Origin: an uncultured Streptococcus sp.
Lineage (GTDB): Bacteria > Bacillota > Bacilli > Lactobacillales > Streptococcaceae
Direction: 5' to 3'
Length of the DNA: 31,511 bases
Assembly (NCBI RefSeq): GCF_938020365.1
Contig: NZ_CALIIB010000029.1
Span: forward strand, 1 to 31,511
Shown here one piece after another: positions 15,039 through 22,655 of this stretch. Below the pieces are notes generated by a model that had not been told where the DNA came from, did not search any database, and saw only the letters and a program-made list of their open reading frames with translations. The translations under genes and the position numbers were made by a program. Position 1 is the first letter of the stretch. Every line of letters begins with the position of its first letter.

Positions 15039-15254
15039 ATGAGAAAATCTTTTTACAGCTGGCTGATGACAGAGCGCAATCCTAAGAGCAAGGAGCCCAA
15101 AGCTATTTTGGCGGATTTGGCTTTTCAGGATACGGCCTTTCCCAAGCATACGGACGATTTTGATGAGGTCAGCCGTTTTCTAGAGGAGCATGCAAATTTT
15201 TCCTTTAACTTGGGCGAGTTTGATGCGATTTGGGAAGAATATCAGGCCCATTGA
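15039..15254 (+). CDS. YozE family (UPF0346) small protein
   Basis: The 71-residue acidic protein starts [20 protein letters not shown] and continues with [30 protein letters not shown], the whole-length pattern of the YozE/UPF0346 family: a small helical fold of unknown function conserved in Bacilli. ATG 15039 follows GAAAGGAAAC at good distance. It sits 21 bases after hsdR. In related streptococci it is found next to phoH and near cvfB, so it marks the resumption of the core gene order after the restriction island. Its own promoter, if any, is not apparent; it may now be read from the hsd operon. Confidence 0.9.
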
Positions 15255-15272
15255 GTGGATAATGGCTAGGTA

Positions 15273-15301
15273 TAGTCATTTTCTCCTTGCTTTGATATAA
15301 T
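15273..15301 (+). promoter_or_regulatory. Promoter of phoH
   Basis: TATAAT (15296-15301) with a TGA just before it forms an extended -10. TAGTCA (15273-15278) is a 4-of-6 -35 at 17 bp. It lies in the 91-base gap between yozE and phoH. Confidence 0.65.
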
Positions 15302-15345
15302 AAAGGTAATTCATTCAAAAATATTAAAATAGAGAGGTTCTTTGT

Positions 15346-16353
15346 TTGCAGGAACATTCAGTAGAATTAAAATTGGGTCATCCAGATGATGCCTTTCATC
15401 TCTTTGGCTCTAATGAACGCCATCTGCGCCTGATGGAGCAAGAATTGCAGGTCACCATCCATGCCCGAACCGAGATTGTGCAGATTTTGGGTACGGAGGC
15501 TGCCTGCGAGGAGACTCGACAGGTCATTCAGGCTCTCTTGGTATTGGTCAATCGTGGCATGACAATTGGCACACCCGATGTTGTAACAGCCATTACTATG
15601 GTCAAAAATGACGAGATTGATAAGTTTGTAGCTCTTTACGAAGAAGAGATTATCAAGGACAGCTATGGCAAGCCAATTCGGGTGAAGACACTTGGCCAGA
15701 AAATCTATGTGGACAGTGTTAAAAATCATGATATTGTCTTTGGGATCGGTCCAGCCGGGACAGGGAAGACCTTTCTGGCGGTGACCTTGGCCGTGACAGC
15801 TCTCAAACGTGGGCAGGTCAAACGCATCATCTTGACGCGACCAGCGGTAGAAGCTGGTGAGAGTTTGGGCTTTCTGCCTGGTGACCTTAAGGAAAAGGTG
15901 GATCCATATCTTCGTCCGGTCTATGATGCCTTGTATCAGATTTTGGGTAAGGACCAGACGACGCGCCTGATGGAGCGAGAAATCATTGAGATTGCACCCT
16001 TAGCCTATATGCGGGGGCGGACGCTGGATGATGCTTTTGTCATTCTGGATGAAGCTCAAAATACGACCATCATGCAGATGAAGATGTTTCTGACACGTCT
16101 GGGCTTCCAGTCCAAGATGATTGTCAATGGAGATATCAGCCAGATTGACCTGCCTCGCAATGTCAAATCTGGCCTCATCGACGCTCAAGAGAAGTTGAAA
16201 AACATCTCCCAGATTGATTTTGTGCATTTCTCAGCCAAGGATGTGGTTCGCCATCCAGTGGTGGCGCAGATTATCCGTGCCTATGAACCGCCAGCTCCTA
16301 AGAAAGAGGATAGTGAAGTAGCTGAGACGAAAGCGCTAGCTGATGATAAATGA
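15346..16353 (+). CDS. phoH: PhoH-like ATPase
   Basis: The 335-residue protein has a small N-terminal KH-like region and then the PhoH P-loop ATPase domain. Walker A is GIGPAGTGKT (about 133-142), followed by ILTRPAVEAGESLGFLPGDLKEKVDPYLRP, and Walker B is AFVILDEAQNTT. The helicase-like core is shared with RNA helicases, and PhoH/YbeZ proteins act in RNA metabolism with YbeY. The start is TTG 15346, giving the usual MQEHSVELKL opening, behind AGAGAGG (15331-15337); no ATG fits. The C-terminal tail after RAYEPPAPKKEDSEVAETK is Ala/Lys/Glu-rich and probably variable. It converges on nrdF with a shared terminator between. Confidence 0.94.
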   Translation: MQEHSVELKLGHPDDAFHLFGSNERHLRLMEQELQVTIHARTEIVQILGTEAACEETRQVIQALLVLVNRGMTIGTPDVVTAITMVKNDEIDKFVALYEEEIIKDSYGKPIRVKTLGQKIYVDSVKNHDIVFGIGPAGTGKTFLAVTLAVTALKRGQVKRIILTRPAVEAGESLGFLPGDLKEKVDPYLRPVYDALYQILGKDQTTRLMEREIIEIAPLAYMRGRTLDDAFVILDEAQNTTIMQMKMFLTRLGFQSKMIVNGDISQIDLPRNVKSGLIDAQEKLKNISQIDFVHFSAKDVVRHPVVAQIIRAYEPPAPKKEDSEVAETKALADDK

Positions 16354-16356
16354 TAA

Positions 16357-16391
16357 AAAACGACTAACTTGATGAACATGTTAGTCGTTTT
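16357..16391. terminator. Bidirectional terminator between phoH and nrdF
   Basis: AAAACGACTAAC (16357-16368) pairs perfectly with GTTAGTCGTTTT (16380-16391). Ts follow the stem on both strands, so it can stop phoH transcripts from the left and nrdF transcripts from the right. Confidence 0.9.
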
Positions 16392-16405
16392 CTAGTGTCT
16401 GAAAA

Positions 16406-17371
16406 TTATTTGGTTAAACCGTAGTTGTAGTCATCGTCTTGCATGGCTTCAACTTCACCAAGAAGGTAACCATTTCCGACTTGAGAGAAGAAGTCGTGGT
16501 TAGATGTTCCTGTTGAAATCCCGTTCATGACGATTGGGTTGACATCGTCAGCTGAATCTGGGAAGAGTGGATCTTGTCCTAGGTTCATAAGGGCTTTATT
16601 GGCATTGTAGCGAAGGAAGGTTTTGACTTCTTCGGTCCAGCCCACACCGTCATAGAGGCTTTCCGTATAGCCTTCTTCGTTCTCGTAGAGGGTGTAGAGC
16701 AGGTCGTACATCCATTCTTTGAGTTTCTCTTGCTCTTCTTCAGGCAATTCATTGAAACCAAGTTGGAATTTATAGCCGATGTAGGTTCCGTGAACAGATT
16801 CATCACGGATGATCAGTTTGATGATTTCCGCAACGTTAGCTAGTTTGTTGTTACCGAGATAGTAGAGGGGTGTAAAAAAACCTGAGTAGAAGAGGAAGGT
16901 TTCAAGGAAAACGCTGGCAACTTTCTTTTCTAGTGGGCTACCATTGAGATAGATTTCATTGATAATTTCTGCTTTTCTTTGTAGGTATGGGTTTGTGTTG
17001 GTCCATTCAAAGATTTCTTCGATTTCAGCCTTGGTATTCAAGGTCGAAAAGATAGAAGAGTAAGATTTTGCGTGGACGGATTCCATGAATTGGATATTAT
17101 TGAAGACGGCTTCTTCGTGGGCAGTACGGACGTCCTTGCGTAGAGCATCCACACCAGATTCAGATTGGAGGGTATCCAGTAATGTTAATCCTCCGAAGAC
17201 CTTGCCGACCAAGTCTTTTTCCTTGTTGGACAATTTTCTCCAGTCGTCGAGGTCATTAGACAAGGGGATCCGTGTATCGAGCCAGAATTGCTCAGTCAGC
17301 TTTTCCCAAGTTGATTTGTCGATGACATCTTCGATAGCATTCCAGTTTATGGCTTTATAGTAAGTTTCCAT
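16406..17371 (-). CDS. nrdF: Class Ib ribonucleoside-diphosphate reductase, beta subunit (NrdF)
   Basis: The 321-residue R2F subunit houses the Mn or Fe tyrosyl-radical cofactor that starts ribonucleotide reduction in NrdE. Metal-ligand and radical segments are visible: Asp in LLDTLQSESG, Glu/His and the radical Tyr in FMESVHAKSYS, Glu in FLETFLFYSGF, and Glu/His in RDESVHGTYIG. The C-terminus (MQDDDYNYGLTK) is the tail that docks to NrdE. It is the last gene of the minus-strand nrdH-nrdE-nrdF set, 132 bases after nrdE, with a strong hairpin in that gap. The flavodoxin NrdI, needed for Mn cofactor assembly, is not encoded nearby. Confidence 0.97.
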   Translation of the reverse strand: METYYKAINWNAIEDVIDKSTWEKLTEQFWLDTRIPLSNDLDDWRKLSNKEKDLVGKVFGGLTLLDTLQSESGVDALRKDVRTAHEEAVFNNIQFMESVHAKSYSSIFSTLNTKAEIEEIFEWTNTNPYLQRKAEIINEIYLNGSPLEKKVASVFLETFLFYSGFFTPLYYLGNNKLANVAEIIKLIIRDESVHGTYIGYKFQLGFNELPEEEQEKLKEWMYDLLYTLYENEEGYTESLYDGVGWTEEVKTFLRYNANKALMNLGQDPLFPDSADDVNPIVMNGISTGTSNHDFFSQVGNGYLLGEVEAMQDDDYNYGLTK

Positions 17372-17404
17372 GATAATCTCGCTTTAAATTTTTAATACTT
17401 GCTT

Positions 17405-17437
17405 ATGTCGCCAATGGAATGATTTCCTTGGCGACAT
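17405..17437 (-). other. Strong hairpin in the nrdE-nrdF gap
   Basis: ATGTCGCCAA (17405-17414) pairs perfectly with TTGGCGACAT (17428-17437), and GGAA with TTCC extends the stem inside past a single unpaired T. On the transcribed (minus) strand it is followed by A-rich sequence and no T tract, so it is not a clear terminator. It may be a processing or stabilising element that sets the ratio of the two subunits. Confidence 0.65.
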
Positions 17438-17503
17438 TGCGATAAGTGTTTTTATACTTTATTTTGTTGAATTTAAATGGTGTAATTTGTAAATTGTTAC
17501 TTA

Positions 17504-19663
17504 CTAGATCACACAGCTTTCACATTGGTTGGCACCTACTTCGCCGCCATCGTCAGTGAAGGTGCGGACGTAGTAGATGGACTTGATTCCCTTGTTGAAG
17601 GCGTAGTTACGAAGGATAGAAAGGTCGCGGGTTGTTTGCTTGCTTTCTTTTTTCCACTCGTAGAGACCTTTAGGAATATCGCTGCGCATAAAGAGAGTCA
17701 GGGAAAGTCCTTGATCCACGTGCTCAGTTGCGGCTGCATAGACATCAATCACCTTGCGCATGTCCATGTCGTAGGCAGAAGTATAGTAAGGAATGGTCTC
17801 AGTTGACAAACCTGCCGCAGGATAGTAAATCTTACCGATTTTCTTTTCCTGACGTTCTTCGATTCGCTGAGTGATTGGATGGATTGAAGCAGAAACATCG
17901 TTGATGTAACTGATAGAACCATTTGGTGCAACAGCTAGGCGGTTTTGATGGTAGAGGCCGTCAGCCTTGACCTTGTCGCGTAACTCTGCCCAATCCTCTG
18001 CAGATGGGATAAAGATGTCTTTGAAAAGTTCCTTCACACGGTCAGACTTAGGTACAAATTCACCTGTTAGGTATTTGTCAAAGTAAGTACCGTTAGCATA
18101 GTCAGATTTTTCAAAGTTGTGGAAGGTCACGCCACGCTCACGAGCGATATTGTTAGACTCAACTAAAGTCCAGTAGTTCATGAGCATGAAGTAGATGCTG
18201 GTGAACTCTACAGCTTCCGCTGATCCATAATCGATCAGCTGCTGTGCCAAGTAGCTGTGCAGTCCCATAGCTCCCAGACCAAAGGTATGCGCCAGACTGT
18301 TACCGTTGTCGATAGAAGGCACAGCTGTGATGTGTGAGCTGTCAGTGACAAAGGTCAAGGCGCGTGTCATAGTCCGGATGGATTTTCCGAAGTCAGGCGA
18401 AGTCATCATATTGACGACGTTAGTAGAACCCAAGTTACATGATACATCTGTTCCTAAGTGTAGATACTCTTGAGCATCATTCAAGAGGCTAGGCTCCTGA
18501 ACTTGTAGGATTTCTGAGCAAAGGTTGCTCATGATGATTTTACCGTCGATTGGATTTGAACGGTTAGCTGTATCGATATTTACGACATAAGGATAGCCGG
18601 ACTCTTGTTGCAATTTAGAAATCTCTGTTTCTAAATCACGGGCCTTAATCTTAGTCTTGGTGATATTAGGATTGGCAACTAGCTCATCGTATTTCTCTGT
18701 GATATCGATATAGGCAAATGGTACACCGTATTCACGTTCGATTGAGTAGGGGCTGAAGAGGTACATATCTTCATTCTTACGCGCTAATTCGTAGAATTTA
18801 TCTGGAATGACAACACCGAGTGAGAGGGTTTTTACACGAACTTTTTCGTCAGCATTTTCTTTCTTGGTAGAAAGGAAGGCGATGATATCTGGGTGGAAGA
18901 CATTGAGGTAAACAACCCCAGCTCCCTGACGTTGGCCCAGCTGGTTAGAGTATGAGAAGCTATCTTCAAACAGTTTCATAACAGGAACAACTCCAGATGC
19001 AGCTCCTTCATAACCCTTGATAGGAGCTCCAGCTTCCCGCAGATTGCTGAGGGAAATACCGACCCCACCTCCGATACGAGAGAGCTGCAGGGCGGAGTTG
19101 ATGGAGCGGCCGATTGAGTTCATGTCATCTGTTACTTGGATGAGGAAGCAGGAAACCAATTCGCCACGACGAGCTCGACCAGCGTTGAGGAAGCTTGGTG
19201 TAGCCGGTTGATAGCGCTGGTGGATGATTTCATTTGCGATATCTTTGGCAATGGCTTCATCTCCGTTGGCAAAGTAGAGGGCATTAAAGAGCACCCGATC
19301 TTCCATGCCTTCGAGATAATATTCACCATCATTTGTCTTCAGTGCATACTGGTTGTAGAATTTATAGGCTGCCATGAAAGATTTGAACTTGAAATCTTGA
19401 GCATGGATAAAAGCAGACAACTCTTCAATATATTCAGGAGAATAGAGTTGGATAAATTCTTTTTCCAAGTAGTTTTCTTCAATTAAATATTGAATTTTTT
19501 CAGTAATAGAAGCAAACTTCATCGTGTTTGGTTCAACATTTTCTTTAAAGAAGGCTTCCAAAGCTTCCTTGTCTTTGTGAAGCATGATTTGCCCATTGAC
19601 TGGACGATTGATTTCGTTATTTAGACGGAAGTAAGTCACATCTTCTAAGTGTTTGAGTCCCAT
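17504..19663 (-). CDS. nrdE: Class Ib ribonucleoside-diphosphate reductase, alpha subunit (NrdE)
   Basis: The 719-residue catalytic subunit reduces NDPs to dNDPs. All key cysteines are visible: the redox pair in GELVSCFLI and DVSCNLGSTN, the thiyl-radical Cys with its partners in NLCSE (N-x-C-x-E), and the C-terminal CESCVI pair that is re-reduced by NrdH. Radical-transfer tyrosines lie in the end region (SIYYVRTF). Length is normal for NrdE; the N-terminal ATP-cone of class Ia enzymes is absent, as expected. ATG (complement of 19661-19663) has AAAGGAAA upstream. It lies 94 bases after nrdH, with a small hairpin in the gap. Confidence 0.97.
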   Translation of the reverse strand: MGLKHLEDVTYFRLNNEINRPVNGQIMLHKDKEALEAFFKENVEPNTMKFASITEKIQYLIEENYLEKEFIQLYSPEYIEELSAFIHAQDFKFKSFMAAYKFYNQYALKTNDGEYYLEGMEDRVLFNALYFANGDEAIAKDIANEIIHQRYQPATPSFLNAGRARRGELVSCFLIQVTDDMNSIGRSINSALQLSRIGGGVGISLSNLREAGAPIKGYEGAASGVVPVMKLFEDSFSYSNQLGQRQGAGVVYLNVFHPDIIAFLSTKKENADEKVRVKTLSLGVVIPDKFYELARKNEDMYLFSPYSIEREYGVPFAYIDITEKYDELVANPNITKTKIKARDLETEISKLQQESGYPYVVNIDTANRSNPIDGKIIMSNLCSEILQVQEPSLLNDAQEYLHLGTDVSCNLGSTNVVNMMTSPDFGKSIRTMTRALTFVTDSSHITAVPSIDNGNSLAHTFGLGAMGLHSYLAQQLIDYGSAEAVEFTSIYFMLMNYWTLVESNNIARERGVTFHNFEKSDYANGTYFDKYLTGEFVPKSDRVKELFKDIFIPSAEDWAELRDKVKADGLYHQNRLAVAPNGSISYINDVSASIHPITQRIEERQEKKIGKIYYPAAGLSTETIPYYTSAYDMDMRKVIDVYAAATEHVDQGLSLTLFMRSDIPKGLYEWKKESKQTTRDLSILRNYAFNKGIKSIYYVRTFTDDGGEVGANQCESCVI

Positions 19664-19708
19664 AATTTTCCTTTTTCTAAAATGTCTTTTGCTTTTACAA
19701 AATAAACG

Positions 19709-19729
19709 GCTCCTACGAATGATAGGAGC
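19709..19729 (-). other. Small hairpin between nrdH and nrdE
   Basis: GCTCCTA (19709-19715) and TAGGAGC (19723-19729) form a perfect 7-bp stem with a 7-base loop. On the transcribed strand it is followed by CGTTTATTTTG, a poor T tract. Possible partial terminator or processing site that raises NrdH over NrdE. Confidence 0.5.
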
Positions 19730-19757
19730 GGCAACAAAGCTCTAAATACTGGCGAGA

Positions 19758-19976
19758 TTATGATAATTTTTTAAGTTTACCAGGCTGGAAACCAGAAAAT
19801 GCTTCAGTTGGCGTTTGAATAACAGGCGCTGCATTGAAACCGAGGCTTTTAACATGGTCGATGTATTCTGGTTGCTCATCAAGATTGATTTCGCGATATT
19901 CCACATTGTTGGTATCGAGAAAACGCTTGGTCATCTTGCATTGAACACAATCGTTTTTAGAGTAAATAGTTACCAT
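19758..19976 (-). CDS. nrdH: NrdH glutaredoxin-like reductant of class Ib RNR
   Basis: The 72-residue thioredoxin-fold protein has the redox site CVQC (residues 10-13) near the start (MVTIYSKNDCVQCKMTKRFL), the cis-Pro region AAPVIQTP, and the end SGFQPGKLKKL typical of NrdH. It passes electrons from thioredoxin reductase to the C-terminal cysteines of NrdE. The start is supported by GAGGAA about eight bases upstream on the minus strand, and a consensus promoter 48 bases upstream. First gene of the nrdHEF operon, divergent from ptsHI. Confidence 0.95.
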   Translation of the reverse strand: MVTIYSKNDCVQCKMTKRFLDTNNVEYREINLDEQPEYIDHVKSLGFNAAPVIQTPTEAFSGFQPGKLKKLS

Positions 19977-20024
19977 TAGATGATTCCTCTATACTTTCAT
20001 TTTCTTAAATTTAAATCTGAAACT

Positions 20025-20053
20025 AGTATATCTAAAAGCGAATTCGATGTCAA
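20025..20053 (-). promoter_or_regulatory. Promoter of nrdHEF
   Basis: On the minus strand, TTGACA (complement of 20048-20053) and TATACT (complement of 20025-20030) are 17 bp apart. The predicted start is near 20018, giving a leader of about 42 bases before nrdH. Confidence 0.88.
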
Positions 20054-20062
20054 CAGTTTTGA

Positions 20063-20118
20063 ACTAAATATTGTATGATATTTTCTTATAGCAACTATAG
20101 AGATACAATATATAGTGT
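20063..20118 (-). promoter_or_regulatory. Two NrdR-box-like sites upstream of nrdH
   Basis: ACTAAATATTGT (20063-20074), read on the minus strand as ACAATATTTAGT, and ACAATATATAGTGT (20105-20118) both resemble the NrdR box (ACACWATATWTTGT-like). Their starts are 42 bp apart, equal to four helical turns. NrdR is the ATP/dATP-sensing repressor of ribonucleotide reductase genes and usually binds paired boxes in phase. The nearer box ends about 10 bp upstream of the -35. Confidence 0.7.
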
Positions 20119-20155
20119 ATAAAACATCGAAACAAAGAGAAATAACCACAAGGAG

Positions 20156-20169
20156 TCACAGCGCTTACT
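20156..20169 (-). promoter_or_regulatory. Candidate cre (CcpA) site between nrdH and ptsH
   Basis: The minus strand reads AGTAAGCGCTGTGA, 12 of 14 to the cre consensus TGWAANCGNTNWCA. It lies about 170 bp upstream of the ptsH promoter, so its target is unclear. Confidence 0.4.
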
Positions 20170-20328
20170 GTACTTTAAGCGAAGCTAGAGCAAAAAGAAT
20201 TCATTGTAAGGAAGAAAGCCTTGAAACGATTTCGAAAAGAGAGGGAGCTGACGATTGAATCTACTATTTTAAAACAGAATTCATTTTCAAACTCTAACGA
20301 AATATTTTGTAAGCGGGCTATAAAATTC

Positions 20329-20357
20329 TTGAAAAAGATTTCAAAAAGTGATATAAT
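20329..20357 (+). promoter_or_regulatory. Promoter of ptsHI
   Basis: TTGAAA (20329-20334) and TATAAT (20352-20357) are 17 bp apart. The predicted start is near 20364, and AAAGGAGA (20403-20410) precedes ATG 20419. The region 20170-20328 holds no gene I can support. Confidence 0.88.
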
Positions 20358-20418
20358 ATCAATTTGTAAGGGTTATCACTTTAACTCAAAAAGAATTATT
20401 TTAAAGGAGAGTCTAACT

Positions 20419-20682
20419 ATGGCTTCTAAAGATTTCCACATTGTGGCAGAAACAGGTATTCACGCGCGTCCAGCAACATTGTTGGTACAAACAGCTAGCA
20501 AATTTGCTTCAGATATCACTCTTGAGTACAAAGGTAAATCAGTAAACCTTAAATCAATCATGGGTGTTATGAGTCTTGGTGTTGGCCAAGGTGCTGACGT
20601 TACAATCTCAGCTGAAGGTGCAGACGCGGATGATGCTATCGCTGCTATCTCAGAAACAATGGAAAAAGAAGGATTGGCATAA
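20419..20682 (+). CDS. ptsH: Phosphocarrier protein HPr
   Basis: The 87-residue HPr relays phosphate from Enzyme I to the sugar-specific IIA proteins of the phosphotransferase system. H15 (ETGIHARPATL) is the catalytic phospho-site and S46 (LKSIMGVMSLG) is the HPr kinase site that creates the CcpA co-repressor. The frame is open for 66 codons upstream from a TTG at 20221, but that stretch contains the promoter and is not HPr-like; ATG 20419 with AAAGGAGA gives the exact family length. ptsI follows after four bases. Confidence 0.98.
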   Translation: MASKDFHIVAETGIHARPATLLVQTASKFASDITLEYKGKSVNLKSIMGVMSLGVGQGADVTISAEGADADDAIAAISETMEKEGLA

Positions 20683-20686
20683 GAAA

Positions 20687-22420
20687 ATGACAGAAATGCT
20701 TAAAGGAATTGCAGCATCTGATGGTGTTGCTGTTGCTAAGGCATATCTATTAGTTCAACCGGATTTGTCATTTGAGACTGTTTCAGTCGATGATACGAAT
20801 GCAGAAGAGGCTCGTTTGGATGCAGCTCTTGAAGCTTCACAGAACGAGCTTTCTGTTATCCGTGAGAAAGCAGTAGATAGCCTTGGTGAGGAAGCGGCTC
20901 AAGTATTTGACGCTCACTTAATGGTACTCGCTGACCCTGAAATGGTTGGTCAAATCAAAGAAACGATCCGTACTAAGAAAGTAAATGCGGAAGCTGGTCT
21001 GAAAGAAGTTACAGACATGTTTATCGCTATTTTTGAAGGTATGGAAGACAATCCATACATGCAAGAACGTGCGGCAGATATTCGTGACGTAACGAAGCGC
21101 GTTTTGGCAAACCTTTTAGGCAAGAAATTACCAAATCCAGCTTCTATCAATGAAGAATCAGTTGTGATTGCACATGACTTGACTCCTTCTGATACAGCTC
21201 AATTAGACAAGAAATTTGTTAAAGCGTTTGTAACTAATATCGGTGGACGTACAAGCCACTCTGCAATCATGGCGCGTACGCTTGAAATCGCAGCGGTATT
21301 GGGAACAAATAATATTACTGAACTCGTTAAAGACGGCGATATCATCGCAGCTAATGGTATCACTGGTGAAGTAATCATTAACCCAACTGAAGAGCAAGCA
21401 GCAGCATTCAAGGCAGCTGGTGAAGCTTATGCGAAGCAAAAAGCTGAATGGGCTCTCTTGAAAGATGCTCAAACAGTGACTGCCGATGGCAAACACTTTG
21501 AACTCGCTGCTAACATTGGTACACCAAAAGACGTTGAAGGTGTCAATGCAAATGGTGCTGAAGCCGTAGGTCTTTACCGTACAGAATTCCTTTACATGGA
21601 TTCACAAGACTTCCCAACAGAAGATGAGCAGTACGAAGCATACAAGGCTGTCTTGGAAGGCATGAACGGTAAGCCAGTGGTTGTCCGTACCATGGACATC
21701 GGTGGAGATAAGGAGCTTCCTTACTTCGATATGCCGCATGAAATGAACCCGTTCCTTGGTTTCCGTGCATTGCGTATCTCTATCTCTGAAACTGGTGACG
21801 CTATGTTCCGTACACAAATCCGCGCCCTCTTGCGTGCTTCTGTACATGGACAATTGCGTATCATGTTCCCGATGGTTGCTCTCTTGACAGAATTCCGTAA
21901 AGCTAAAGCAGTTTACGAAGAAGAAAAAGCGAAATTGCAAGCTGAAGGCGTTGCTGTAGCGGACAATGTCCAAGTGGGTATCATGATTGAAATTCCAGCG
22001 GCAGCAATGTTGGCGGATCAATTTGCCAAAGAAGTTGATTTCTTCTCTATCGGTACTAACGACTTGATCCAATACACAATGGCAGCTGACCGTATGAACG
22101 AACAAGTTTCATACCTCTACCAACCATACAATCCATCAATCCTTCGCTTGATCAACAATGTTATCAAGGCAGCTCATGCTGAAGGCAAATGGGCAGGTAT
22201 GTGTGGAGAAATGGCCGGTGACCAAACAGCTGTGCCGCTTCTTGTCGGAATGGGCTTGGATGAATTCTCTATGAGTGCCACTTCTGTCCTTCGGACTCGT
22301 AGCCTTATGAAGAAATTGGATACGAAGAAGATGGAAGAACTTGCACAACGCGCATTGACTGAATGTGCAACGATGGAAGAAGTTCTTGAACTTGAAAAAG
22401 AATATCTTGACTTCGATTAA
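20687..22420 (+). CDS. ptsI: PTS Enzyme I (phosphoenolpyruvate-protein phosphotransferase)
   Basis: A 577-residue Enzyme I, which autophosphorylates with phosphoenolpyruvate and hands phosphate to HPr. ATG 20687 gives MTEMLKGIAASDGVAVAKA, the usual start, with AAGGA (20669-20673) inside the end of ptsH. The N-terminal HPr-binding helical domain is followed by the swivelling domain with the phospho-His H191 in GGRTSHSAIMARTL. The C-terminal PEP-binding barrel has GLYRTEFLYM, RTMDIGGDKELPYF, GTNDLIQYTMAADR and the catalytic Cys in GMCGEMAGD. The start further upstream (20576) is a frame running through ptsH and is rejected. The operon ends with a terminator 11 bases after the stop. Confidence 0.98.
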   Translation: MTEMLKGIAASDGVAVAKAYLLVQPDLSFETVSVDDTNAEEARLDAALEASQNELSVIREKAVDSLGEEAAQVFDAHLMVLADPEMVGQIKETIRTKKVNAEAGLKEVTDMFIAIFEGMEDNPYMQERAADIRDVTKRVLANLLGKKLPNPASINEESVVIAHDLTPSDTAQLDKKFVKAFVTNIGGRTSHSAIMARTLEIAAVLGTNNITELVKDGDIIAANGITGEVIINPTEEQAAAFKAAGEAYAKQKAEWALLKDAQTVTADGKHFELAANIGTPKDVEGVNANGAEAVGLYRTEFLYMDSQDFPTEDEQYEAYKAVLEGMNGKPVVVRTMDIGGDKELPYFDMPHEMNPFLGFRALRISISETGDAMFRTQIRALLRASVHGQLRIMFPMVALLTEFRKAKAVYEEEKAKLQAEGVAVADNVQVGIMIEIPAAAMLADQFAKEVDFFSIGTNDLIQYTMAADRMNEQVSYLYQPYNPSILRLINNVIKAAHAEGKWAGMCGEMAGDQTAVPLLVGMGLDEFSMSATSVLRTRSLMKKLDTKKMEELAQRALTECATMEEVLELEKEYLDFD

Positions 22421-22430
22421 TCTGAAAATT

Positions 22431-22459
22431 AAGATCAGGAAATTTTCCTGGTCTTTTTT
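22431..22459 (+). terminator. Intrinsic terminator after ptsI
   Basis: AAGATCAGGAAA (22431-22442) pairs with TTTCCTGGTCTT (22444-22455) with one G-U pair, followed by TTTT; the innermost A-T pairs probably open to form the loop. Confidence 0.88.
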
Positions 22460-22598
22460 AGTTTTCTTCAGCGTCATAGTAGACCTAGTGTAGAAAGTGA
22501 GAATTGATAAAAAAGAGAGAAATACAGAGAGTTAATGTGAGCAAAAGAAGATGATTCATGAAATTTGTGAAAAATTTCTTTAAATTTCTAAAATTTAG

Positions 22599-22626
22599 TT
22601 GAAATTTTCAGAAAATTTGATAAAAT
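22599..22626 (+). promoter_or_regulatory. Promoter of gapN
   Basis: TTGAAA (22599-22604) and TAAAAT (22621-22626) are 16 bp apart; TGA before the -10 makes it an extended type. GGAGGGG (22645-22651) precedes GTG 22656. Confidence 0.75.
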
Positions 22627-22655
22627 GATACTTAATAACATTTTGGAGGGGACAC

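Noticed and set aside
20221..20418. 66-codon in-frame N-terminal extension of HPr
   Set aside because: The stretch contains the TTGAAA/TATAAT promoter and is not HPr-like; ATG 20419 with a strong ribosome site gives the exact 87-residue family length.
20576..20686. Enzyme I start upstream within ptsH
   Set aside because: This part is read out of frame through ptsH; ATG 20687 gives the normal EI N-terminus and 577 residues.
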